From Pogonophryne albipinna (taxonomy: Eukaryota > Chordata > Actinopteri > Perciformes > Artedidraconidae), in the NCBI GenBank assembly GCA_028583405.1, contig CM053260.1, forward strand, positions 18,615,401-18,679,400: 64,000 nt of DNA, given 5' to 3'. Position 1 is the first letter of the stretch. Every line of letters begins with the position of its first letter. This document shows positions 1 to 12,400 of this stretch, one piece after another. The position numbers and the translations under genes were made by a program. The notes beneath the pieces were generated by a model that was given only the letters and a program-made list of their open reading frames with translations, searched no databases and was not told where the DNA came from.

Positions 1-2853
1 ACAGTGGACAACAGATAGTCCAGGAAATTATTTTCCGCAGAATAACTTTCTCTGGTTTACACACCATTAGGTGAATGCTAATTAACTTGATTTTAGTACA
101 TAATACTTATCATGGAAAAACGATATTGACTTCAAAATCTTTTAGATTTTAGAGTCTCTTGTAATGAGTGTGCTAAGATTCTCAGTTAATAGGCGATAAT
201 AGTTGTACATTATAAAAGGTGCTAAATTAAAGGGAAGTCAATGGCAAATAAACCTGGATTATCAGCTAGGTTTATGTGATGAGGCCCCCCAAAACAATCC
301 TTGGGGTCAAATCGTGTCAATTTCTTTGAAAAGTTACTTAAGAATACGCACAACTAAAGCTCCAAATCAGCTGATGTCATATTAGGTAAAAGGTTGGTTT
401 TTATTGGTGTTTATATATTGTTAATTAGGTATTTAAATTGGTGATGTTTGTTGCAATCCTTTTCAGCAATGTGTTTTGTCTTTGCTAGGTGCACTGTGCG
501 GGTGTGCCTATGCAATTTTCCCACTAGATGTTGCTGCAGCACACTGATTCTGTTCAGCTCAGAGTGAAATCGTGTCTTTTCATGGCTTGATACAGTAGTT
601 GCTCATTTCTGACAGGATGTGGTCAATCTAAAGTCAAAGCGAAACATGTTCATCTAGTACCTTGCACTCCTCGCTGTTAGTTGATTACTGTTGATGACTG
701 TTTGTCACTGTCCATATAGAGCTGTCACTTTAGTTTGCCTCTCACTTGTGTAAGGGCAAATCAGGACTACAAACATATGGTTATATTGTTGCACACATTA
801 TCTGTGTCAGTGGCCTTTGTTCCACTTATCCTTCCTCTTCCTCCTTTGTTACTCAAAACACACAAAACAATTCTTCTAGTCACATTTAATCTGCTTCCTA
901 CTCTCTTGTGCCTACACTTATTTTAGGCTCCAGAGGAGGGGCTACGTGTAAGGATGTTGCTCCACTATTGTCTTCTAAAAATGAGACACAGTTTCTATTT
1001 ATGGCAAGTGTGTTTAATACTACTACTGAAGAAGACACAGAGTAAATATATCATGTTCTTATGTGCAAATAGTATGTCTGCATTCTTTCAGACACTTGAG
1101 CTTTTAAGGGACAGGGCAGCTTTGTCAGAAAAATATTGTTACTAAATGTTAAGCCTGACATGGAGACTAAACAGAAATGTGTCATTAGTCACATTTGGAC
1201 AGACACGGGCAGATTTTGAGTTGTTGTGGCAACAGAGAAGAGGCCAGACTTGTTTTTCCTTCTGCTTTTAGTCACTTTCTGTTTTTTGTTAAAATGGGCT
1301 TTTGGGTTCATCCCTCAGTGTTTGAAATCTGAGCTCTTTCGCGTTGTGTTTGGATTTTGGTGGAGCTTCACTCCTAGTCAAGACGTCTGGTGGCTGTGGT
1401 GGTCTTTTATCTGGAAACATTACTGCTTACTGATGTGTATTGATGCCATTTTTAGACTAGAAAAAACAGACATAAAGCTGTCACCTGTGGGAACAATTGG
1501 TTTGTTTTGAAAGGAAAAAGACGGAGGTGCTCACTTCAGGTTTTAAGTGTGTTCCTAAAAATAATGGCAATTAAAGTTGAACTTAATGCAACAAGCAACC
1601 ATTAAGAATAAGACAATAACTTAAGTAAACAGACAGAGTTTAATATCTTTCCCATTTCTATTTTGAAAAATAACATCCGTAGAGCAGAAAACACACCACA
1701 ATCGCACCTCCCATTCAAGGTTATTCATTTGCTGTATCTTTGTTTATTACTGAAATAAAACCTAATTGTTGATCAAGGATTATAAACAAGGATGGCTCCA
1801 TTATGTGTTAAGACAGTATTCTTTGTTGTAATGGGCCTTATCGACTGAGGGTCTCCAATGTTGTTCAGTGAATTCAAAAATAGGACTGCTGCTTTTGTTA
1901 GCCAACATTTAACAGACAGGAAAGATAAACTATCTCCAGAATAAAGGCACACATTGATCATTGGACTCCAGTGATAATCTCTTTGTACTACTACCCCATC
2001 ACTACCACTTTCACATGATCAATGAAGCAGGGATCGATTCTGCACCCCAGCCTCAAGCCCCGCCAGAAGCCAGATAGTAAATATGTTGGCAAATGACAAA
2101 CTCCACCCTTTTGGTCCAATGTGGAAACTCTGAGTCTGACTGAGGCACGTGTGTGTGTGTGTGTCTCTGCTCCTCCATTGGAATTTGGGAGGAGTTTTAG
2201 CTGTTGTATTGCCAAACCAAACCTAAGAGAAGTTTCTGGAGAAGGAGTACAGTATTATAAAACAATAAACAGAGGATGCATTAGCATGTTATATACAAGG
2301 CTAACAAAACAGTAAGTATATCACACAGGTGGTCTTGAAAAAGCACACAAGCTGTGGGCATGTTGAAGTTATGTTGTGTGTTTCATTTTGCTTTGAAAAT
2401 TAACATATACAAATTGTTTGGAGACAGCACAATACAATTAAATAAAATCAGGCCACTAAAAATACAAATAATGAACTACCCTTAAATCATAACGTATAAA
2501 GTGTGAAATAAACAAATAGGACAGATAATACATATAGTATTACAACTTAAGTGACACAAATATGTTGTTTTTTTAAAGACAGGTTAGAAGTAAAACATGT
2601 TACTGATTCTCTAACAAGAAGTTCTTGTACTAGCATTCCTAACCACAAAAACAAAACGCCATTAGTTTTGAGTTAGGGCTCAGTCAGATCTGAAACCGCA
2701 CTTTGGCTCCTAGGGGAGTAGCAATTCAGTAATAGGAGCCAGCTATAATTTGTTTTATAACTATAGGGGAGAGATTGTGCTGTGGCTAAACCTTGAACAC
2801 AGTGACTTAAATAATCATGACATTAGATATAAATATATGAATATTGAATACAC
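1..2853. other. Upstream spacer, no gene recognised
   Basis: AT-rich non-coding sequence. Open frames here are short, several begin at non-ATG codons, and none shows a recognisable domain or a plausible splice-linked exon. It could be intergenic or an intron of an upstream alternative first exon of tacc1; the sequence does not decide. Confidence 0.5.
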
Positions 2854-3241
2854 TTAAAGGTGGGGTAGGTAAGTTTGAGAAACCGGCTCGAGATACACTT
2901 TGTTATATTCCATGGAATGCTCTTAACATCCCGATAGCAATGAATATCTTAAGTGCTTTGACAAAAAATCCATAAAAAAATGTCATCTCTGGAAGCCGTA
3001 GTACTGTAAAAAGCACGACCAATCATCTGAGCCGGCCCGGCTAAAGTAACTGGATGGCCTACCTGCCTGTCAGCCTTCCATCTGTGCACAAACTTATCTC
3101 GTTCCCTCATTGGTCATGTGCGCGTTCGTGTGTGTTGGAGGAGGGGCTCTGTAAGGAAGTGGCAGATTTGTTCCCGCTGTGTATTTTCAAATTCTGGCGC
3201 ACTCGAGCTGGTTTCTGCAAAATGACCTACCCCACCTTTAA
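2854..3241. mobile_element. TTAA-flanked MITE (Kolobok/piggyBac-type)
   Basis: A 380-bp element (2858-3237) is bounded by TTAA on both sides (2854-2857 and 3238-3241). Terminal inverted repeats begin AGGTGGGGTAGGT and the right end reads ACCTACCCCACCT. The imperfect inverted arms run about 38 bp, to CTCGAG on each side. There is no transposase ORF, so it is non-autonomous. TTAA duplications are typical of piggyBac and Kolobok; the superfamily is inferred. Confidence 0.8.
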
Positions 3242-3329
3242 AGAGCTTTTCATAATATATGGAAGGAAGCATGATTAGAAAACAGTTATGACAAGAGAGG
3301 TCACTAATAAACATCAAAAACAATTAGTT

Positions 3330-3960
3330 AATATGTATTACATTACATTGCATTTAGTTGACGCTTTTTTCGAAAGCGATTTACAATAAGTGCATTCGAC
3401 CAAGAAGATACAACCTTGAAGAAAACAGAATCATATAAGTACATCAGGTTTCATAGAGCCAAAACATTTCAAGTGCTACTCAACTGGCTTTAGATAAGCC
3501 AGTCCTTTTTTAGTATATAAGTGCTTTGTTAATTCTATCGCTCGAAGTGGAGTCGAAATTTATTTTTAATTTAACTGGTTTTGAGACATCCAGGTCTTGG
3601 GTTTCTGATAGAAAAGAGATTAGGTGGCCTTCAAAAGTTTGGGCAAAATAACTGAGTTTCATTCTTGTAACAATATAAACAAATGTTGTGTCCCAGTGAG
3701 AGCTAGTCTATAGAGAACAACAGGGGGACAAAGATGGAGCCCTGGGGAACACCACTGGTCAGTGGTGCCATAAAGGGTGCAACTCCTGAAAAAGTACAGT
3801 TTGACAAGAACATTTAATAATATCACATCACCATCATCAGCTGGTATTAATAGATCACTAGAAGCTGTGTTTCGGATTGAGACTATTTCCACAAGTTGTT
3901 TATCTTTGTGTGAGTCAAGGGCCTTTTAATCTACATGGAGAGTCTGTTGTTGATAATAAT
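3330..3960. repeat. Decayed interspersed repeat
   Basis: It starts with the motif ACATTACATTGCATTTAG followed by TGACGCTTTTTTCGAAAGCGATT, a sequence I recognise as a very common end of a fish interspersed repeat. A related fragment in opposite orientation lies near 37165-37215 and a weaker one near 6840-6870. The remainder is degenerate and has no usable ORF. Confidence 0.45.
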
Positions 3961-4029
3961 GAGTGGCTCTTGGGTTTTTGCAGTTAAGAGAACAGTCCTC
4001 TTGTGTTATTCTTCTTTGTCTTAAAAGCA

Positions 4030-4360
4030 TTCAACAAGGTTCAAGGTTCTTTATTTTGTCATACGAACATATCTACAGTGTAGTTATGCCGATGAAAATC
4101 TTAGGTCACAGGCTTCTCCAACAGTGCAACACAATAACACAGATAAACAGAAAAATATAGTACAATGTGTGCTCGTGTCAAAAACAACAAAGGGTTTTTA
4201 CGATCCCTTAATGAGTGCATTGAAGGCCCTGGATCCCTGTCTGTTCTGTGGGCTGAACCGCAGACACATTGAATCAGGTAGATATCCTGGGGCTATAACA
4301 AAACTGGTTGCCCCGGTCATGCATGCCTGCCTGCCACTGGATGGGAGAAAACAGTTAACT
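4030..4360 (-). repeat. Probable non-LTR 3'-end or SINE fragment, antisense
   Basis: The stretch beginning TTCAAGGTTCTTTATT and continuing with GTCATACGAACATATC resembles the antisense 3' end of a common fish retroposon family (an AATAAAGAACCTTGAA end on the - strand). No coding potential is left. The classification rests on recognition alone. Confidence 0.4.
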
Positions 4361-4430
4361 GTTTAACAGCCTGGGGGAGCAGGGAAGGCTTAAAGAACTA
4401 GCCCCACATTCCTACCCTCTCTCTATGGGC

Positions 4431-4437
4431 TATAAAA
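4431..4437 (+). promoter_or_regulatory. tacc1: Candidate TATA box of tacc1
   Basis: TATAAAA lies in a more GC-rich stretch about 610 bp upstream of the tacc1 start codon. The following 570 bp is purine-rich, GC-enriched and free of recognisable repeats, as expected of a 5' untranslated region. A start site near 4460 is inferred only. An alternative promoter further upstream is possible because mammalian TACC1 uses several. Confidence 0.4.
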
Positions 4438-4459
4438 CGTGGAGCCCCAAGAGTCCAGC

Positions 4460-5042
4460 TCCTCCTCCACCTTCTGTGTTTGTTTTTTGACTCCCTCCTT
4501 TTGCTTCAGAGTGGTAGAGCGGACTGACAAGATCGTACCATTCTCCAACCACAGGGGAACTCATGTTGGTTGAGTAACCGAAGCTGCATTCATTTCCAGA
4601 GCTTCAAGCTTCCTGTCTCCCCCGCTATGTTTTTTATCGGTGGACCAGCCCGAGATGGAGGTTGGGAGGGGGTGCTCAGCAGAGGAGAGAGGGAGAACAG
4701 CATTTTGAAACCCAGCTGATCAGAGCTGTGGTATTCTGCCACCGAGGCAGAGGCAGGGGGAGCGTGACTGGGAAAAGAGAAGAGAAGGCACCTGAAGAAT
4801 TTATGATTTTAAGACGGAGGTTTTACAAATTGAAGAGGGGGAATATAAATGATTTTTCATTTCATTGGCATCTGCGAACTCATGTGAAGAGAGAACCTCT
4901 GTGGGAAGATGTGAGAGCCTTTGGCAGGGTGGAAATCTAAGGAGAAACACACAGAAAAGGGTTTACGTCAGGCCCTGGAAAACAGTTCAGGGAGTCCTTT
5001 GATTCGAGAGAGGGTTGAATAGCCCCCGTGGAAAGAGGAGTG
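4460..5042 (+). other. tacc1: Probable 5' UTR of tacc1
   Basis: This sequence lies between the candidate TATA box and the tacc1 ATG. An open frame at 4662-4940 has no similarity I recognise and is better read as upstream leader sequence, possibly a uORF. No splice sites were needed to join it to the coding exon. Confidence 0.4.
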
Positions 5043-6398
5043 ATGTCTTGGCTGTCACCCGTGTCATGGGCCAAATGGACGTGGACGGCAGTGCGAGGGG
5101 GAGAGGGAGAAGAGGGGCATGAAGCCAGCGAAGAGAGGCAGCAACTTGGAGAGGAGGAGGAGGAGGAGGAGAGATCTCAAAGCTACAGGCAAGTGTTGTG
5201 CTTCATACTGTCTGAACTGGAGGAGGGGGCATTTTCACATGTATGTCCATGTGTGTGTGACCACCTGTCGTCAGGTTGAGGAATCTCTGAAATGATGAAG
5301 GTTTGGAAAAGCGGGGGGGAAACCGTTGGCTTATTTGCATCAGCCTTTTTTGTTGTTGTTTAAATGTCAGATGTGTTATGTTGCCATGCAGCGCTGACAC
5401 ATTTCTGGTGTGGCTTTGGTTCATGCCATCACTGTGTTTGAACTGAATGTTTTTCTCGCTGGCACTACATCCTCATTTCTGTGGCTGCACAGAAATATAA
5501 CACACACTCCAGCAATGCAGCCAGGTACAGGTTTGGTTGAATGATGTAATTATTGCTCAGGAACATGACACATGGTCAAAGCATCACCCGACCCTATCCT
5601 GTCTCTTATCCTCGGGTCTGCTTTGATAACGTTATCCCTGCCTTTGTTCAAAGTAAATGTTTACCCCACTACTTTTTCTCCCACACTTAGATATTTGATT
5701 GACCGAATAATCTATCACCACTCTAGCCTCAAATGCCAAAATGTTTGTTTACTATCAGCAGTTATCTAACCAATAATGAACGCACTGTGATATGGCTTCC
5801 TGAAGTGATCTAATCAAAATTGAATGTTGCTGCTTTACAATGTTAAAATCACGAGTAAAGTGTGTTGACAGCTGGATTCAGTTGCAATGTTCACATCTTA
5901 TTTTAAAATGCATACATAAAGATCATTTGTATGGTGCCGTCTCAAACGATAGTGCTATAGACAGGAAAGAGTGGTCTGCCCTATTTCCTCTTTATCTTAT
6001 CTTAATCTTTGTCTACATTACTAGCATGAATCAAATAGTGCCGGGGGTTGCCGAAGCCCAATACAGCATCAAAGGAGAGAGTTAGGTGTAATATAGACAG
6101 ATCTGGGACAGTAGAGACTTGTTAAGGTGCATCAAGGTTCAGTACCATCTTTGCTTCTCTGAATTGATAGTCCCCCCTGTAAAAAGTATGAAAATAGAAC
6201 AACCCTAGAAGGGAACATCTTGTACAATGTAAATGATTTGCATTTTTCCTTACACTTGCACATATTGCACATTTCAATCCAGTGCTAATTAAGTAGAGTC
6301 TTTAGAGTACATAGTGTTTATATTGAGATCACTACTCCTCAGTTATATAATGAATATTTTCTTTCCTACTGCTTCTTCATGTTTTGAATGTTTGTAAA

Positions 6399-6437
<39 letters not shown>

Positions 6438-9400
6438 CTCTCTCTGGGTTCCACAGCTCTGACTCAGAGAGTCATTTTGAAACTCCTGAAGCATCAACTC
6501 CTGTCCACGCTCCTTCAACCTTCCCCGAAGAGCTGGAGAACAACAACACTGATGCAGACAAAACAGGTGGGGCAACTCCTGAGCAAAAAACACTGAGAAA
6601 TAGAGAGAAAGATAAGAAGGAGCAAAGTCATCTAACTGTTGAAGACATGAACACGTTGCAGAAACCCCCCCGGTAGTAGGCTGTTCTCATTAACATTAAA
6701 CTAGTATTAAACCGTTTGAAAGAAATGTACTTTTGATATACATATTATAAACCCAGTTTCCCTTATCGAAGTTGCCATGGTAACAGGAGTCTATGTTGAA
6801 GTCAGGAGTTCTTTTATGTTGCCCTGAATGTTCAGACATCATTACATTTCATTTGGCTGACACTTTGATAGTCAACAAAAGGAAAATAGCTTAATATATA
6901 TAAATATCAACTCCGTCATCTTTAAATGATAGAATAATCATTTAAATAGCACATACTGGTTTAGATTAACTCCGCTTCTGTGCCTGAACTGTGTGCGAGG
7001 CGCATCAGGTCCACCACACCAGAGTAATTGGATACATATGCAGTCTGACTTTGTCCAGAATGTACCTGCCTTCTGCATTTTACCTTTGATTGTACTTTAT
7101 CGGCCTGTAAGTAAAGATACCATGACAAGTTATGGCAATATTAGATTTTCAGTCACAGTTTTTATGATGGCCTTCTCTTTATGCATTAAAAACATAAAAC
7201 ATCAGCTTAAAGTACTGTATATTAACACTTTCAATCATCTTACACACTGTAGCCCATCATAAATCGTTATATAATAATGTATAAGGTTAGATATTACATA
7301 CTTATTGACTCTTCTTTTGCATGGACCATAGTGCATTATAATTATTATACTTGTAGTACATCATAATATTTCTATATATAATTGTTATTATATACTATAT
7401 GCAATTTATTTAATGCATCAAACGTTTGTTTGATTATAGACATTGATTATAATGCATAATATTGTTACACAATTTTCTTATGGATCATATCAATGTGATG
7501 AATTGCAATGTTTTTATTAGTGGTAACTAAGGTGAGTAACACCTAAGCAGTGAAACATGTTTGGTATGTCAGAAGGTATGCACTCAGAGGTTTGGGTGTG
7601 ATGATGATGGTGAAAGCGCTGTCCATTGAATGACTAAGAGGAGGAGCCTGGAGCAGAGAGTGCACGCCGGCCTCCGCTCTGGAATTCAACAGGTTCAACA
7701 AAAGCTTTTTAAGGAGGTTTTGAGGAGACCATGGCCGTTTCTCAATGTCGAGTATACCTGCTGCAGAGCCACTATTTCAAGTATACTACGCCATCGAGTG
7801 GCGCCGAATGCTGGGCATTTAACATGCATTTAAACAGTCCTTCAGCGCCACTCGATGACGTAGTATACTTGAAATAGTGGCTCTGCAGCAGGTTTACTCG
7901 ACATTGAGAAACAGCCCATGTGTTGACGTGAGGCAGCATTGGTAGGAGTAAATCCTTCCTGTAAAACGGCTACAACAACATTTTCAAACGTGCACATTGT
8001 TCAGGTCAACCGTTGGGTAGCGAAGAGGGAGTTCACTTTTGTTTCAACCCACAAACATCCCTTCCTGCAGCTGTGAATGAGGAAGTTTGGCAATGCCTCT
8101 ATAAACTCCTTTAAATGTAAACATGCTAATGGCTATGTCTGTGTAAGCCCTTCCACAGTCTCCATCGCTGCATCACATGAGTATATTGCATTGGGACCGT
8201 TGTTAAATACTTTCATACTTTTGTCAGGGCCAAAAAGGCACCTAGTGGTAATAAACAAATGGATAATTAAGGGTTGTTTAGTATGTCTCCTAAATAGAAA
8301 GAGGCACCTGTGGTGAAATTAATGATAAAATTACATTTGGCAATCCATTTTAATTCTACATATTTTTTTATATTTACTATTTAGAATTGTTGTGATTTAA
8401 AAAACATAACAGAAAGTGCTTTAATTAATAATAATTGTAAGTGTTTGACTGATAACTATTAATCACAGGTGCAAAGTATTTTTTATTGAAAAAATTAAGT
8501 ATATCATGACAAAATGGTAAACGCATGCAAAACTTTCCTGCAGCCAAGTGAGGTTTATCCCTGCTTCCACATGCTCCTCCCTTTATAAAAAACAAGTGAG
8601 AGAACACCAAGGAGTCCTGTACTTTTCTATTGAATATTCATGTAGAGTTGGATGATGAAATCTTTGTATGGGCATGTTGGACTGCAGGATTACTTTGAAA
8701 AGGACGCTCTGCTAATGTGAGAGTTAGGTAGGAACACAGCAGACTGTGCTAGTATCCTAGCAACATAATATTACATGAATATGGCCAGTATGACAGGCGT
8801 AGTGAAATATGTTGATGTGTCAAAGCTTCCCTGGAGGCTATAATAACTCCACCCCCCTGTTGTCAACACAACTAAAAATAAATCATAGGTCTTTATTTTT
8901 ATTCTCTTTTTTGCTAATGCAAAAAAAGTTTCTAGTAGGACATCGCCATGGCAACAGCAGCAAAAGGAACAGTTGGCTGGCTAGGAACCAATCAGATGTC
9001 ACTAACATCTGAGTTTAGATTTGATTGGAGAGATAATTATAGGCAAGAAATATGAATGCAATTTTGATATTGTGCATTTGAATATATATATTTTTTAATT
9101 CTTTTTTTTCTCAAATGTTTTCTTTAGATGTGGATCAGGAGGAGCAGCTGATAGTGACTGCTCCTGTGTTGGATCAGGATTTTTGGCTCAGCCACAACAT
9201 GGGTCAGGATGAGCCTGTGGCGCCCATGGGTGGCCTTCTGGAGGTAAACTTTGAGACTCTGCCCGCACGGCAACCAGAGAAACTCCCAGAGGCCTTGGGC
9301 TCTGCCCCTGCACCATCATTAGTGAATGAAGTGCCTGAATGCACAGCTGTATCCTCTGAGCCATTCCAAGTCCTAGTTGCAGCTCCAGCTACAGCTCTAG

Positions 9401-12400
9401 ATCCAGCTTTAGATACAGCTTTAGATACAGCTTTAGATACAGCTTTAGATACAGCTTTAGATACAGCTTTAGATACAGCTCCTGCTCTGGATCCAGCTCT
9501 AGATCCAGCTTTAGATACAGCTTTAGATACAGCTTTAGATACAGCTTTAGATACAGCTCCTGCTCTGGATCCAGCTCTAGATCCAGCTTTAGATCCAGCT
9601 CTAGATCCAGCTCTAGATCCAGCTTTAGATCCAGCTTTAGATACAGCTTTAGATCCAGCTCTAGATCCAGCTTTAGATCCAGCTCTAGATCCAGCTTTAG
9701 ATCCAGCTTTAGATCCAGCTTTAGATCCAGCTCTAGATCCAGCTTTAGATCCAGCTCTAGATCCAGCTTTAGATCCAGCTTTAGATCCAGCTCTAGATCC
9801 AGCTCTAGATCCAGCTTTAGATCCAGCTCCTGCTCTGGATCCAGCTTTAGATCCAGCTCCAGCTCTAGATCCAGCTCCAGCTCTAAATCCAGCTCCAGCT
9901 CTAGATCCAGTTCTAGATCCAGCTCTAGATCCAGTTCTAGATCCAGCTCTAGATCCAGTTCTAACTCCAGCTCCAGCTCAGTCTCCTGATCCTACTCCTC
10001 TTCCTGCTTCTCTTCCTGCTCCTACCCCAGAACCAGAGCCCCTTGAGCAGAAACCTCTGGCTGACCCAGAACCACAGTGCAATGGCCTTGACCACACAGA
10101 GCCCCCTCAAAAGACCAAACACAGGAAGTCTAAGCCTCCATCACTCGAGGTCAAGGCTTCAGTGGACGAACCTCCCCAAACAATTGAGGAACAGGAACTT
10201 CCTCTTCCCAAGGCCACTTACAAATTTGACCCTGACCAGCTGGATGACGGCTTTAACCCTTTCACTTGCGGCGGATCCAAAATCCAGAACTCTCCCCCAC
10301 CGTTTGGTTCCAGCTCTTTTCCCAGACTAGAGCCAATCGGTTGCTCTTTGCCAGCATGTGAGGACAGCGCAGCCCCTCCAGTAGAAGCTGAGTTGTCATT
10401 GTCGTCGTCAGAGTGTAAGTCCGTAATGCTCGAGTTCGGTTTGGACGAGGGGACAGTCACCAAGCCACCTCCAAGGAAATTAGGTGGTAAAAAGAAACTG
10501 GCCGCTAAGAAGAAGGCCAAAGCGTCAGAGGCTTCATCTAAACCAGCACCAGAACCAGTTTCTAAACCAGCACCAGAACCCATTATCACAGAACCAGTTT
10601 CTAAACCAGCACCAGAGCCAGTTTCTAAACAAGCACCAGAACCCATTATCACAGAACCAGTTTCTCCAACAGTGTCAGAACCGGTTTCTGATCCTCTTCC
10701 AGAAACTGCTTTGCCAGTTTCAGACTCAACTGCAACTCTTAACGTAGACGATATTCCTATTCCTAAATCAGGAGCCTATAACTTCGATCCCAATCAGTGG
10801 GACGACCCCAACTTCAATCCGTTTGGTAGCAACAGCACAGCGAGCAGCTCTCCAGTGCTCCCTAAGAGCTCCTACAGTTTTGATCCAGACAATTTTGACG
10901 ACTCTGTGGACCCTTTTAAATCCTCCAAAAATACTACCAACGAGGACTCGTCCAGCAGTGCCCCTCAGCCGGAGAAAAAAGTGAAAGACGTGGGCAAACC
11001 TAAAGTAGTGAAACCGGCGGGAGAGAAGAAAGCCAGGCAGATTCCCAAGAAAGAAAAAGAGAGGGCAATTGAGTAAGTCTAAAGGAGAACAAAACCTTTT
11101 CTATTTTACTCCAAGAGTTTGCCATTTTGAGGCTGTAACATTATCAACAATAATAAAAGGTGATACTCTGTCGTATGAGGTTTAGATCAACTCCACTAAG
11201 TTTTTTCTTAGGCTGGATGTGTTGGCAGCTAATTTTTGCTTTGAACTAACGCTGAGCACTTAACACTGCATACTGGCCATTGATGCAATTCCCAAACAGG
11301 ATATATATAGGCCTTCAGAAGCGTTTATAGCTGCAATGCTAATTTAAACTTTTCCAGGTCTGTGGGCATCTTGGGTTTTGCTTAATCTTTCAACTATCTA
11401 ACTTGCCGATCAACGCCTTAAGCCACTCACACTCTGTCCTTTGTCTCTTCCCCCTGATCTGTTCTTCATTCCCTAAATCAATATCCCCTTCATCTTTCAT
11501 CCTTCCTCCTCTTGTCTGTTACGCAACCCCCCGACCTCTGCTTTCGTCCACCTCTATTAGCCCGGGGACCTCTGAGCAAGTCAAGTTTCTCTGTTTTCTG
11601 TTGTAAGTACTCTTACTATCTAAGCTCTCTTTACTGCATGCTGGCTTTCCCTTTTACTCTCATCTTGGCATGTGCTGAGCTGTTGAAGGAGCATTTAAGA
11701 GAAATAATCATTGCTTGCACCTCAACTCACAAGGCCATACATCATCAAGTTAATTTGTCCCGTCTTGTGATCCCTCCAGAAGTTTGGCAGCGCTAGTATA
11801 ATTATAGTCTATGTATGTAGCTTATTTTTGAGCCATCTATTAATATGCATTAAAATGCTTGCAGCTATATGGTTGTAGAAACAGTTGTTATATTCTTATG
11901 AATCTCCACTTTTGTTCTATATTTTCTGAATCTTGAATCATACTGTTTTTGTTTTGTAGGAACTCCTGTAAAGTTCAGAAATATGATGAGAGCCAGTCCT
12001 TGGTGCTTGAAGTGTGCGATCAGGTAACGGTAGTTTTTTTATCTGAAATGTTACACCTTACTGCAGTGACACTGCATTTCCCATTATTCAGCAGCGGTCT
12101 AACCTCTCGACCGAACTTTTTCACACACACACACACACTTTGATAAAAGCTGACATGAGCACCAGCAGCGGCTCCAGGTCTGTAGGGCAGCAGATATACT
12201 CAAGACATTGTGTAATCATTTTGTGTGACAGAATAATACAACTGATACACTTCACTTCCTCTCCATAGTATTTGATGCATTTAATACAAATATTAAGTGT
12301 ATTCGTGTTTTTTTCAAACTACTTTTGTGTTTTATATTATAATACTTATATTGGTTATTCTTTTCTATGTTATTAATATTTGTTTGAATTTTTGTTTTAT

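Noticed and set aside
4662..4940. 92-codon ORF upstream of tacc1
   Set aside because: Best read as 5' leader; no similarity to any TACC N-terminus, whereas ATG 5043 matches well.
5189..5194. GT at 5193 as alternative donor for tacc1 exon 1
   Set aside because: It would put exon 2 in a frame with an immediate stop; the GC donor gives the conserved junction.
10218..10652. 144-codon - strand ORF opposite tacc1 exon 3
   Set aside because: A shadow of the repetitive coding strand; low-complexity product, no independent evidence.
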